A stretch of 17,268 nt of DNA from NCBI GenBank assembly GCA_023416055.1, contig JAEZIH010000302.1, forward strand, positions 1 to 17,268. Direction: 5' to 3'. Under the pieces are notes generated by a model that did no database searches, was not told the origin of the DNA, and saw only the letters and a program-made list of their open reading frames with translations. The stretch is from Pseudomonadota bacterium (GTDB lineage: Bacteria > Pseudomonadota > Alphaproteobacteria > Caulobacterales > Caulobacteraceae). This document shows positions 1 to 7,142 of this stretch, piece after piece (positions within the stretch are counted from its first letter, which is position 1; each line of letters opens with the position of its first letter). Both the position numbers and the translations under genes were made by a program.

Positions 1-2
1 GC

Positions 3-341
3 CTCGGCCCCTCGCTGCCCGGAGGCGGCCCGCGCAACTTCGTCGGCCGCTGGGCCGCGGACGTCTCGTGGTGCGCCAACACCAGCGGCGCCGAGCGGCC
101 GATCGAGATCACCACGACCCGTTTCGAGGGTTACGAGAACAGCTGCGCCATCGATGACATCCAGCAGGTCTCCGACGGCTACGAGGCCGATCTGACCTGC
201 ATGGCCGAGGGATCGGTGGCCCGTGAGAGGGTCCGCATGTCCGTCACCGGCCAAGCCATGCGACTGACCTGGCTGAATCGCGACAACGCGCTGATCAACC
301 TCACCAAATGCACCACGCTGGAGGACACCCCCGCGGGGTGA
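3..341 (+). CDS. C-terminal part of a cysteine-containing hypothetical protein (5' end outside window)
   Basis: An open frame enters from the left edge and ends at TGA 339-341; 112 residues are visible. I do not recognise a named family. The visible part starts with a Gly/Pro-rich stretch (LGPSLPGGGP), then a motif FVGRWAADVSWC, then RFEGYENSC. It holds four cysteines (in WC, SC, TC and KC contexts), suggesting two disulfides and therefore an exported, probably periplasmic, protein; this is inference, because the N-terminus that would show a signal peptide is missing. Third codon positions are strongly G/C, as in its neighbours, which supports real coding. Its stop codon lies only 3 bases from the stop codon of the convergent ychF, so no terminator separates the two. 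Similar short WC/SC secreted proteins occur as hypotheticals in alphaproteobacteria. Confidence 0.7.
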   Translation, partial: LGPSLPGGGPRNFVGRWAADVSWCANTSGAERPIEITTTRFEGYENSCAIDDIQQVSDGYEADLTCMAEGSVARERVRMSVTGQAMRLTWLNRDNALINLTKCTTLEDTPAG

Positions 342-344
342 TCA

Positions 345-1439
345 TCAGCTGAACAGGAAGTGCATCACGTCGCCGTCCTTGACGACGTAGGCCTTGCCCT
401 CGGCGCGCAGCTTGCCGGCCTCACGCGCCTTGGCCTCGCCGCCCAGGGCGACGAAATCGTCGAAGGCGACGGTCTCGGCGCGGATGAAGCCCTTCTCGAA
501 GTCGGTATGGATGACCCCGGCCGCCTGCGGCGCGGTCGCCCCCACCGGAATGGTCCAGGCGCGCGCTTCCTTCGGCCCGACCGTAAAGTAGGTCTGCAGG
601 CCCAGCAGCTTGTAGGCCTCGCGGATAAGCCGGTTCAGGCCCGGCTCCTCGAGCCCCAGGGTCTCGAGGAACTCCGCCTGCTCGGCGTCGTCCAGCACCG
701 CGATCTCGGACTCGATCTGCGCCGAGATGACCACCGAATTGGCGCCGTCCTTCGCTGCCCGCGCGGCGACCTGGGCCGACAGCTCGTTGCCCTTGTCGGC
801 CGAGGCTTCCTCGACGTTGGCGACATACAGCGCCGGCAGCGAGGTCAGCAGCTGCAGCATGTGCCAGGCCTTCTCGTCCTCCTTCGACACCTCGGCGAGG
901 CGCGCGGGCTTGCCGGCGCGGAGCTGTTCGAGGGCGAGGTTGATCAGGCGAAGGGTCTGCTGGGCTTCCTTGTCGCCGCCCTTTGCGCGTTTCTCGACGT
1001 TTACTGCGCGCTTTTCGAGACTTTCGAGATCCGCCAGCATCAGTTCGGTTTCGATGATCTCCAGGTCGGAAACCGGGTCGATGCGGTTCTCGACGTGGGT
1101 GATGTCGTCGTCGACGAAGCAGCGCGCCACGAAGGCCACGGCGTCGCAATCGCGGATGTTGGCGAGGAACTGGTTGCCCAGGCCCTCCCCCTTCGAAGCC
1201 CCGCGCACAAGGCCCGCAACGTCCACGAAGGTGATCCGCGCGGGGATGATTTCCTTCGACCCGGCGATCTCCGCCAGCTTCTGCAGCCGCGGCTCGGGCA
1301 CCGCCACGTCACCGGTGTTCGGCTCGATCGTGCAGAACGGATAATTGGCCGCCTGCGCCGCCGCCGTTCGGGTCAGGGCGTTGAAAAGAGTGGACTTGCC
1401 GACATTCGGCAGCCCGACGATCGCGACTTTCAGGGCCAT
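345..1439 (-). CDS. ychF: Redox-regulated ribosome-associated ATPase YchF (OLA1/Obg family)
   Basis: The protein has 364 residues, matching the usual YchF length (E. coli about 363). It is a cytoplasmic P-loop NTPase of the TRAFAC/Obg group that binds ribosomes and prefers ATP over GTP. The P-loop GLPNVGKST is at residues 9-17 and the G3 motif DVAG at 73-76. The G4 position reads NVEE (208-211) instead of NKxD, which is the hallmark of YchF's altered base specificity. The C-terminal TGS-like domain ends in the typical GKAYVVKDGDVMHF segment. The ATG start is preceded by AAGGAA about 12 bases upstream. It is the last gene of the minus-strand run rplY, pth, copper chaperone, ychF, and a promoter-like element in the short gap ahead of it may give it its own transcription. 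The closeness to pth is typical of many proteobacteria. Confidence 0.97.
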   Translation of the reverse strand: MALKVAIVGLPNVGKSTLFNALTRTAAAQAANYPFCTIEPNTGDVAVPEPRLQKLAEIAGSKEIIPARITFVDVAGLVRGASKGEGLGNQFLANIRDCDAVAFVARCFVDDDITHVENRIDPVSDLEIIETELMLADLESLEKRAVNVEKRAKGGDKEAQQTLRLINLALEQLRAGKPARLAEVSKEDEKAWHMLQLLTSLPALYVANVEEASADKGNELSAQVAARAAKDGANSVVISAQIESEIAVLDDAEQAEFLETLGLEEPGLNRLIREAYKLLGLQTYFTVGPKEARAWTIPVGATAPQAAGVIHTDFEKGFIRAETVAFDDFVALGGEAKAREAGKLRAEGKAYVVKDGDVMHFLFS

Positions 1440-1469
1440 GGTGGCTGGGTGTTCCTTGATGAGCGCGTG

Positions 1470-1498
1470 CCTTTAGCGGCTCGCGTCCGGTTTGTCAG
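1470..1498 (-). promoter_or_regulatory. Candidate promoter for ychF
   Basis: Read on the minus strand, CTGACA (1493-1498) is followed by a spacer and GCTAAA (1472-1477). This approximates the Caulobacter housekeeping pattern TTGACGS-N10-14-GCTANAWC. It sits in the 69-base gap between the copper chaperone gene and ychF and would leave a leader of about 30 bases. It is a pattern match only. Confidence 0.35.
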
Positions 1499-1508
1499 GC
1501 GCGACGTC

Positions 1509-1991
1509 TCAGTGGGCGGCGTGGCCGGAGTCGGCAGCCGCGGGCTGGCCCACGGCGGCGGTCACTTCCAGCGGAGGCGCAGAGGCGAAGGTCAGGGTCA
1601 GCGCCACGGTGTCGCCGGCCTTCAGCGGTTCGGCGACCGCCATCAACATGATGTGGTTGCCGCCAGGCTTCAGCTCGACAGGCTGACCCGCAGGCAACAG
1701 CAGGCCCTCCCTGAGTTCGCGCATCATCATCATGTTGCTCTCCATGCGCGACTCATGGATCTCGACCCGCCCCGCGACGGGGCTGCTGACGCCGGTCAGC
1801 CGGTCGTCGGACGGCGCAGTCAGTGTCAGGTAGCAGCCGGTGCTCTGGCGCCCGTTCGGCGTCGGGCGACACAGGGCGTCGGCGACCTGAACAGGCGCTG
1901 TGTCACCCCCGGCCCCGGCCTTATTCTGCGAACAAGCGGCAAGACCGACCGAGAGGGCGGCAAGGGCGAGGAAGGGCAGGGCGCGCGACAT
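1509..1991 (-). CDS. PCu(A)C-family copper chaperone, predicted lipoprotein
   Basis: The protein has 160 residues. I start it at the internal ATG (1989-1991), not at the farther upstream one, because AAGG lies 8 bases ahead and the product then begins directly with a signal peptide. That peptide ends in lipobox LAAC (Cys20), so the protein is probably a membrane lipoprotein facing the periplasm. The PCu(A)C copper(I) signature is present: His79, Met90, then His113-x-Met115 in the GGNHIMLM segment. PCu(A)C proteins deliver copper to the CuA/CuB sites of cytochrome c oxidase or act in copper tolerance. A run of four methionines (87-90) and a C-terminal SGHAAH give extra possible copper ligands. 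It lies between pth and ychF, 72 bases after pth, which is an unexpected neighbourhood for a metallochaperone. The family call is secure; the exact acceptor is unknown. Confidence 0.9.
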   Translation of the reverse strand: MSRALPFLALAALSVGLAACSQNKAGAGGDTAPVQVADALCRPTPNGRQSTGCYLTLTAPSDDRLTGVSSPVAGRVEIHESRMESNMMMMRELREGLLLPAGQPVELKPGGNHIMLMAVAEPLKAGDTVALTLTFASAPPLEVTAAVGQPAAADSGHAAH

Positions 1992-2063
1992 CTGGAGGAC
2001 CTTCTGTGAAGCGGCGGGTCTATCGCCCGGCGGCGCCAGCGGCAAGGCGACGGCCGGTCGCGC

Positions 2064-2684
2064 TCAGAGTTCGCCCCGTGCCGCCTGGCGGGGGCTGAAT
2101 TTCGGCGCCGGCGCCAGGCGCATGACTTCGCCCTGGTAGCGGTCGTCGTCGCCAGCGAGAGCGAAGGGCAGGGCGTCCGCCACCGCCGTGAGCATGGCCT
2201 CCAGCCAGGGCTGGTCAGCCTTGTGGAAGTCGCTCAGCACGTGGGCGTGGACCAGTTCGGGCGCGCCGGGATGGCCGACGCCCATGCGGGCGCGGCGGAA
2301 GTCGGCCCCCAGATGGCTGATCAGCGACCGCACGCCGTTCTGGCCGGCGGCGCCGCCGCCCTTCTTCATCCGGAAACGGCCGGGGGCCAGGTCGATCTCG
2401 TCGTGGAAGACGATGACGTCGCCCGGCGGGACCTTGTAGAAGCGCGCCGCCTCGGCGACCGCCCGGCCGCTCTCGTTCATATAGGTCTGCGGCTTCATCA
2501 GCAGGACCTTGACCCGGCCGTCGGCCGTCTCAACCTCGCCCTCGCGGATCACCGACTGGAACTTGGCCCGATCGGGACCGAATGACCACCGGCGCGCGAT
2601 CTCGTCCGCGGCCATGAAGCCGATGTTGTGGCGGTTGTTCTGGTACTTCGGGCCGGGATTGCCCAGGCCGGCGATGATCAGCAT
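2064..2684 (-). CDS. pth: Peptidyl-tRNA hydrolase (Pth)
   Basis: The protein has 206 residues; it releases tRNA from peptidyl-tRNAs that drop off the ribosome. The N-terminal motif GLGNPGPKY gives Asn9 (E. coli Asn10), and RHNIGF gives the catalytic His19 (E. coli His20). YMN gives Met69-Asn70, and FHDEIDL contains Asp95 (E. coli Asp93). The segment GGGAAGQNG carries Asn116 but has Gln115 where E. coli has His113. The C-terminus is somewhat longer than the roughly 194 residues of E. coli. The ATG is preceded by GGAA with a 6-base gap. It follows rplY by 75 bases with a hairpin between them, an order common in bacteria. It is probably cotranscribed with rplY, subject to read-through of that hairpin. 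Confidence 0.96.
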   Translation of the reverse strand: MLIIAGLGNPGPKYQNNRHNIGFMAADEIARRWSFGPDRAKFQSVIREGEVETADGRVKVLLMKPQTYMNESGRAVAEAARFYKVPPGDVIVFHDEIDLAPGRFRMKKGGGAAGQNGVRSLISHLGADFRRARMGVGHPGAPELVHAHVLSDFHKADQPWLEAMLTAVADALPFALAGDDDRYQGEVMRLAPAPKFSPRQAARGEL

Positions 2685-2700
2685 GACGGGTTCCGGATAA

Positions 2701-2736
2701 GGAAACGGCCCCGTCCGTTTCCGGAGGGGCCGTTCC
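2701..2736 (-). terminator. GC-rich hairpin between rplY and pth (terminator or attenuator)
   Basis: GGAAACGGCCCC (2701-2712) pairs with GGGGCCGTTCC (2726-2736), with one bulged A. An inner stem TCCG/CGGA (2714-2717/2722-2725) closes a 4-base loop. On the minus strand the stem is followed by a pyrimidine-rich TTATCC and not by a clean T run, so termination may be partial and pth may depend on read-through. The hairpin ends just before the pth ribosome-binding site. Confidence 0.55.
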
Positions 2737-2759
2737 AGTAGCAGCTTGTCGCGAGAGGA

Positions 2760-3419
2760 TCAGCCCTCGGCTTCGCCCTCGGCGGCCTGTTCGGTGGCCG
2801 GGACCTCGGCGGCGGCTTCGGCTTCCTCGGCCTCGTCAGCGGCGGCCGAGATGGCGGCCGAAGAGGTCTTGATCGAGGCGATCACGAAGTCGCGGTCGGT
2901 GATGGTCGGCTCGACGTCGTCCGTGCCTTTCAGGTCGGACCAGCGGATGGTGTCGCCCAGCTTGTGGCCCGACAGGTCGACGATCAGGTCTTCCGGGATG
3001 TGGTCGGCGCGGACCTTCACCTCGACCGAGTGACGGACGACTTCCAGCGAACCGCCCTGACGGAAGGCTTCGCACTTGTCTTCGTTGATGAAGCGGACCG
3101 GAATGTCGATCTTGATGGTCTGCTTCTCGTCGACGCGCATCAGGTCGAAGTGCATCGGACGGTCGGTGACCGGGTCGAACTGCACGTCACGGGCGATGAC
3201 CGGCTGGGTCTCGTCGCCGTACTTCAGGGTCACCAGGTGGCCCAGCAGCTTGCCGGTGTAGAGCGACTTGCGGAAGGACTTCTCGTCGACCGAGATGGCC
3301 ACCGGAGCCTTCTCGCCGCCGTACAGGACGCCGGGGACCATGCCCGCGCGACGCGCGGCGCGAGCGCCGCCGGTGCCGATGCTGTCACGGACATCAACGT
3401 TCAGAATGATCTCGGCCAT
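2760..3419 (-). CDS. rplY: 50S ribosomal protein L25 / general stress protein CTC
   Basis: The protein has 219 residues and is of the long CTC/TL5 type. The N-terminal 5S rRNA-binding L25 domain spans about residues 1-95, including RAARRAGMVPGVLYGG and the MHFDLMRVD segment. The C-terminal TL5 domain runs from about 96 to 187, and an Ala/Glu-rich acidic tail fills the last 30 residues or so. It binds 5S rRNA in the large subunit. I chose the internal ATG at 3417-3419, which yields the family-typical MAEIILNVDVRD start and has GAGG 8 bases upstream; an in-frame start 13 codons earlier has no family support. The preceding 130 bases hold a good promoter candidate, so rplY probably heads the rplY, pth, copper chaperone, ychF transcript. 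Acidic tails of this kind are common in alphaproteobacterial L25. Confidence 0.96.
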   Translation of the reverse strand: MAEIILNVDVRDSIGTGGARAARRAGMVPGVLYGGEKAPVAISVDEKSFRKSLYTGKLLGHLVTLKYGDETQPVIARDVQFDPVTDRPMHFDLMRVDEKQTIKIDIPVRFINEDKCEAFRQGGSLEVVRHSVEVKVRADHIPEDLIVDLSGHKLGDTIRWSDLKGTDDVEPTITDRDFVIASIKTSSAAISAAADEAEEAEAAAEVPATEQAAEGEAEG

Positions 3420-3505
3420 CTGGCTCGCCTCAACAACAGAAACGCCGCGCTGACGCACTCGCCCGCGCGGCGGGGTCCTCGAACCCTCGAATTCAAGAGC
3501 GCGGG

Positions 3506-3534
3506 CTATTACACGCAGACGACGGAGGACGCAA
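3506..3534 (-). promoter_or_regulatory. Candidate sigma-70-type promoter for rplY
   Basis: On the minus strand TTGCGT (3529-3534) is separated by exactly 17 bases from TAATAG (3506-3511). This predicts a start near 3499 and a leader of about 80 bases ahead of the rplY ATG at 3419. It lies between the stop of the preceding lipoprotein gene (3552) and rplY. The leader contains short GC-rich inverted repeats, but I see no named leader element. Confidence 0.45.
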
Positions 3535-3551
3535 CCGTCCAGGCGCGCGCG

Positions 3552-4637
3552 TCACCCTTCGTTGTTCGGCGAGGCCGTGGCGGACAGCGAGGCGGCTGCA
3601 GCGCCGGCCGCTACCGGCGTCGGGACACCGGTCTCCGTCTCGGCCACCGAGGTCGCGGGGGCCTCGATGGTCGCGGGCTTGACGCCCTGGGCGGTGCAGG
3701 TGGCCAGGTCGCGGGCCACGTGGCGCCCGATGCAGAACATGTCCTCGTAGCTGGGCCGCGAGGCCGCCAGGCACTGGAACAGCATCAGCTTGGACATGTT
3801 GAGACAGAACTCGCTGTTCTGCTCGACCGTCAGCGCCTCGGTGTTGGCGCGAGCCTCATCGCCTCCGGCCCCGAGGGCCGCCAGGGCGGCAACCGCCAGC
3901 GACCGGACGACGGCGGGCGTGTAGGGCGGGGCCGAACGGGCGGACGCCACTTCGAGGCCGGAGCCGCTATTGGCCGCGGCGAACAGCCGTGCCGATTCCT
4001 CGGCGGACGGCAGCATCTGGACCGCCGACAGCGCCTTGGCGCCCTGCAGGCGGGCGTCGCGATCCGCGACGGGGACCACGGCCCAGCGCCGGCGCGGGTC
4101 GGACCGCGCCTGGATCGTATAGGCGTCTTCCTCGACCGCGTTGGCGATGGCCAGCATGGCGGCCGAATCCCGTTCGATCGCCTCGATGATCAGGCCGGCC
4201 GCCACCTCCGCACCCGGCAAGGTCGCGGCGGTGGCCGGATCGGCGATGATCCGCGCGACCATTTCCTGGCGGATGGCGGGATCGACGGCGTAGGTGCGAA
4301 CGCCTTCCACGAACTCCGGAGATTGCAGGGCGAGGATCGAGCCGTAGGCGATCATCCCGCGCGACAACTGGGCCGGCTCATAGGACGCGCCGGTGCGTAT
4401 GGCGGCCTGGATGGCGTCGGCGTTCTCGAAGCCGGCCTTGATGGAGCTGACCTCGCGCATGAAGGCGACGTAGATCGAGGCGGCCTCGGCCACGCCTTCG
4501 TTGAGACTGACGGCCGGCGGAGGCGGCGGCGGAGGCGCGGGCTCAGGCTCGGGCTCAGGCGTGGCGCACGCGGCCAGCACGGTCATGGCGGCGATGGCGG
4601 CCAGCGACAGGCCGCGGCGGAAACGAGCCTCAAACAT
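3552..4637 (-). CDS. Hypothetical lipoprotein, downstream copy of a tandem paralogous pair
   Basis: The protein has 361 residues; function unknown. I take the internal ATG (4635-4637), which gives a clean signal peptide with lipobox LAAC (Cys24); the residue after Cys is Ala, compatible with outer-membrane sorting. A short Glu/Pro linker (PEPEPEP, then seven prolines) follows. The body (about residues 44-305) aligns without large gaps to the neighbouring protein at 4770-5999, roughly half of the residues being identical. Conserved blocks are YxAFxRxxxxxxxGF, SRGxxAYxSILALQSPEFV, ARIxADP and DPRRxWA. The strongest is a cysteine-rich block SKLxLFQCLAASRPxYEDMFC followed by GRHxxRDLATC, with four cysteines including one just before it. 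The C-terminal 50 residues are low-complexity Ala/Thr/Pro. It lies between prs and rplY. I recall similar hypotheticals in Caulobacterales but no assigned function. Confidence 0.85.
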   Translation of the reverse strand: MFEARFRRGLSLAAIAAMTVLAACATPEPEPEPAPPPPPPPAVSLNEGVAEAASIYVAFMREVSSIKAGFENADAIQAAIRTGASYEPAQLSRGMIAYGSILALQSPEFVEGVRTYAVDPAIRQEMVARIIADPATAATLPGAEVAAGLIIEAIERDSAAMLAIANAVEEDAYTIQARSDPRRRWAVVPVADRDARLQGAKALSAVQMLPSAEESARLFAAANSGSGLEVASARSAPPYTPAVVRSLAVAALAALGAGGDEARANTEALTVEQNSEFCLNMSKLMLFQCLAASRPSYEDMFCIGRHVARDLATCTAQGVKPATIEAPATSVAETETGVPTPVAAGAAAASLSATASPNNEG

Positions 4638-4742
4638 GCGAAACCCCACCCTGGACGCGCAGCGCCGCAACCGGCGCCGGAAATTCGGATCCGCTTATAA
4701 CGCGGTCCAAGTGGTTCCACGAGGGTTAATAGCCGGCGCAGA

Positions 4743-4763
4743 GCCGACGGGTTTCGCGTCGGC
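4743..4763 (-). terminator. Weak hairpin after the upstream lipoprotein paralogue
   Basis: GCCGACG (4743-4749) and CGTCGGC (4757-4763) form a perfect 7-bp stem with a 7-base loop, just past the stop codon of the 4770-5999 gene. No T run follows in either direction, so it may only stabilise the transcript end or be incidental. Confidence 0.25.
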
Positions 4764-4769
4764 GGCCCG

Positions 4770-5999
4770 TTATTGCGGCGATGCGCCGCCCGGCTGGGTG
4801 TTCAATCTTTCCGTTATCGAGGCCGGGGGAGGCGGCGCCGGCTCCTCACGGCTCGGCGCGGGCGCAGGCGGGGCCGGTACGCGAACAACCGGCGGCGTGG
4901 CTGCCGGAGGCGCCGGCTCCGGCGCCGACACCGGGGTTCGGGGCTCCGGCCTGATGACGATCGGCTGCGGCGCCTCATCAATGACGTCCGAGACCGTCAC
5001 GATCGGCGCGGGCATGGCGGCCCCGCGCGAACAGGTGGCCAGGTCCCGCACGATGTGTCGGCCGAGGCAGAACATGTCTTCGTAGTTGGGTCGCGACGCC
5101 GCCAGGCACTGGAAAAGGTTCAGCTTCGACATCGTCAGGCAGCCCTGGCTGACGCGGTCGAACTGCAGGGCGTCGGTGTTGGCCTTGGCGTTCTCGCCGG
5201 CGTAGCCCAGTGCGGCCAGCGCCGCGAGGGCCAGCGCATTGGTCACCGCCGGCGGATAGGGCGGGCGGCGCGGCGCGCCGCTGACCGGCAGTGCGCCGCC
5301 GCCGCTGTGGGCGGCCCGGTACAGCTGTGCGGCCTCGCCCGACGGGGGCGTGATCCGGATCGATTGCGCCTTGGCGAGATCCAGTCGTCCTTGGCGGTCG
5401 CGCACCTCCGCCGTCGCCCAGGAGCGGCGAGGATCCCACGGGTTCTGAATGGCGTAGGCGTCGTTTTCGATCGAGTTGGCTGCGCGCGCCAGGGCGTCGA
5501 TGTCGGCACCGAGGGTGGCCATGACCAGGCCCGCGGCCGCCTGGGCGCCCGGCAGGGTCGAGGCGTAGGACGGGTCGGCGACGATCCGCGCAACGATCCG
5601 CTCGCGGCCGGCCTGGTCGTCCGCCATCCCCCACACCCCCGAAACGAACTCGGGTGACTGGAGGGCCAGGATCGAGGCGTAGGCGACAAGGCCGCGCGAG
5701 ATTTGCTCGGGATCGTAGGCCGCGCCGCGACGCAGGGCAGCCTGGATCTGATCCGGGCTGGTGAAGCCGCCTTCCAGGGTCGCCATGTCGCGGCTGAAGG
5801 CCATGTAGACGGCGGCGGCGTCCGCGACGCTCTGGTTCAGCCGGATATGCGGCGAGCTGCGGGCGGCGATCTCGGCGGCCACGCGGGCCGCCTCGGCCTC
5901 GGCTTCGGAGACGGCGTTATTGGCGGCGCAACTGCCCAGCAGGGCAGCGGCGGCGAGGGCGGCGGCGGTCAGGCCGCGGCGAAGGGACACCGGACGCAT
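4770..5999 (-). CDS. Hypothetical lipoprotein, upstream copy of the tandem paralogous pair
   Basis: The protein has 409 residues; function unknown. The ATG at 5997-5999 has GAGGAG about 6 bases upstream, an excellent ribosome-binding site. The signal peptide ends in lipobox LGSC (Cys24, the same position as in the paralogue at 3552-4637) and is followed by an Ala/Glu-rich, probably helical segment without a proline linker. The shared body (about residues 53-315) carries the same blocks as its neighbour, including LALQSPEFV, DPRRSWA and the four-cysteine block near residues 280-315. The last 90 or so residues are Pro-rich, with the proline stretch at the C-terminus here and at the N-terminus in the paralogue. 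The gene lies 83 bases downstream of prs in the same direction and could be read from the prs promoter. The proline-rich tail suggests a periplasm-spanning or wall-contacting part; that is inference. Confidence 0.87.
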   Translation of the reverse strand: MRPVSLRRGLTAAALAAAALLGSCAANNAVSEAEAEAARVAAEIAARSSPHIRLNQSVADAAAVYMAFSRDMATLEGGFTSPDQIQAALRRGAAYDPEQISRGLVAYASILALQSPEFVSGVWGMADDQAGRERIVARIVADPSYASTLPGAQAAAGLVMATLGADIDALARAANSIENDAYAIQNPWDPRRSWATAEVRDRQGRLDLAKAQSIRITPPSGEAAQLYRAAHSGGGALPVSGAPRRPPYPPAVTNALALAALAALGYAGENAKANTDALQFDRVSQGCLTMSKLNLFQCLAASRPNYEDMFCLGRHIVRDLATCSRGAAMPAPIVTVSDVIDEAPQPIVIRPEPRTPVSAPEPAPPAATPPVVRVPAPPAPAPSREEPAPPPPASITERLNTQPGGASPQ

Positions 6000-6082
6000 C
6001 GGAACTCCTCGGATTGCCGGCGTCCAGCAACGCCTAACCTGAGGGCGCAAATGGGGCAGGCGCCGGTCGGTTCCGAGAAACC

Positions 6083-7018
6083 TTAGTCGAACAGCTTCGA
6101 GACCGATTCCTCGTTGGCGATTCGCCGGATGGCCTCGCCGATGAGGGGGGCGACCGTCACCGAACGGATTTTCGGGCAGGCCAGCACGGCTTCCGGCTGT
6201 TCGATCGAATCGGTGATCACCAGCTCCTTCAGCGGCCCGTCGTTGACCCGCTGGACGGCCGGTCCCGACAGGACGCCGTGGCTGATGTAGGCCGAGACCT
6301 CGACGGCGCCCCGGTCCATCAGGGCCTTGGCGGCGTTCACCAGCGTGCCCCCGGAATCGACGATGTCGTCGAACAGGATGCAGCGTCGGCCGTCGACGTC
6401 GCCGATGATGTTCATCACCTCGCTCTCGCCGGCCTTCGGGCGGCGCTTGTCGACGATGGCCAGGTCTGCATCCAGGCGCTTGGCCAAGGCGCGAGCCCGC
6501 ACCACGCCGCCGACGTCCGGCGAGACGATCATCAAGCCATCCTCGCGGCGGTAGTTCTCGCGGATGTCCTGGGCCAGCACCGGCGTAGCCAGCAGGTTGT
6601 CCGTGGGGATGTCGAAGAAACCCTGGATCTGGCCGGCGTGCAGATCCATCGTCAGCACCCGATCCGCCCCGGCGCGGGTGATCAGATTGGCCACCAGCTT
6701 GGCCGAGATCGGCGTGCGGCCGTCGGTCTTCCGGTCCTGCCGGGCGTAGCCGTAGTAGGGCACCACCGCCGTGATCCGTTTCGCCGACGCCCGCACCAGG
6801 GCGTCGGTCATGATCAGCAGCTCCATCAGATTGTCGTTGGCCGGGAAGCTGGTCGACTGGATGACGAAGACATCCTCGCCCCGGACGTTCTCCTCGATCA
6901 TCGCGAACACTTCGTTGTCCGCGAAACGTTTCACCTGGGCGCGGGTGAGAGGCATGTCGAGGTGGGTGGCGATCGCCTGGGACAGGGTCCGGTTGGAGTT
7001 GCCAGAGAGCAGCTTCAT
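6083..7018 (-). CDS. prs: Ribose-phosphate pyrophosphokinase (PRPP synthetase)
   Basis: The protein has 311 residues (class I enzymes are about 310-315). It makes PRPP from ribose 5-phosphate and ATP for purine, pyrimidine, histidine, tryptophan and NAD synthesis in the cytoplasm. Visible motifs are the ATP-site segment YGYARQDRK (89-97), the metal/ATP histidine in MDLHAGQ (His127), the flexible-loop VDKRRPK (189-195) and the PRPP-binding loop DDIVDSGGT (217-225). The ATG is preceded by AAAGGA about 9 bases upstream. A promoter candidate lies at 7079-7106, giving a leader of about 55 bases. The gene is divergent from bamD. In many proteobacteria prs is directly followed by rplY and pth; here two lipoprotein genes stand between. 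Confidence 0.97.
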   Translation of the reverse strand: MKLLSGNSNRTLSQAIATHLDMPLTRAQVKRFADNEVFAMIEENVRGEDVFVIQSTSFPANDNLMELLIMTDALVRASAKRITAVVPYYGYARQDRKTDGRTPISAKLVANLITRAGADRVLTMDLHAGQIQGFFDIPTDNLLATPVLAQDIRENYRREDGLMIVSPDVGGVVRARALAKRLDADLAIVDKRRPKAGESEVMNIIGDVDGRRCILFDDIVDSGGTLVNAAKALMDRGAVEVSAYISHGVLSGPAVQRVNDGPLKELVITDSIEQPEAVLACPKIRSVTVAPLIGEAIRRIANEESVSKLFD

Positions 7019-7078
7019 GTCCGGTCATCCTTTCGCCGTCATCGCCCGGCTGAAAATAGCGCCGCCGTGCTGGCGCGC

Positions 7079-7106
7079 TTCATATCAGGGGACGCTGCGG
7101 CCACAA
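7079..7106 (-). promoter_or_regulatory. Candidate promoter for prs
   Basis: On the minus strand TTGTGG (7101-7106) and TATGAA (7079-7084) are separated by 16 bases. This fits a housekeeping sigma-70 promoter with a transcription start near 7072. The rest of the 204-base gap between prs and bamD contains no further gene that I can support. Confidence 0.45.
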
Positions 7107-7142
7107 GGGCGGGAGTCTTTTTTGCCCGGCTTCTTCCCTGCA

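Noticed and set aside
360..2009. Long plus-strand open frame opposite ychF and the copper chaperone gene
   Set aside because: It lies antisense to two securely identified genes, its product has no recognisable motifs and an Arg/Gly/Asp-rich composition typical of the reverse reading of GC-rich codons.
3465..3492. T-arm-like sequence (GGGTTCGAGG on the minus strand) in the rplY leader
   Set aside because: The flanking bases do not form the 5-bp T stem, and no D arm, anticodon arm or acceptor stem is present, so it is not a tRNA.
2964..4700. Long plus-strand open frame spanning rplY and the first lipoprotein gene
   Set aside because: It is antisense across two unrelated genes and the gap between them; low stop-codon frequency in GC-rich DNA explains it.
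4638..4742. Inverted repeat GTGGTTCCAC and TTATAA-like box ahead of the first lipoprotein gene
   Set aside because: The palindrome is short and no properly spaced -35 element accompanies the TTATAA, so I cannot support an operator or promoter.
6000..7028. Upstream in-frame extension of the second lipoprotein through the prs region
   Set aside because: The frame stays open but overlaps prs in another frame; the ATG at 5999 has GAGGAG and begins a clear lipoprotein signal.
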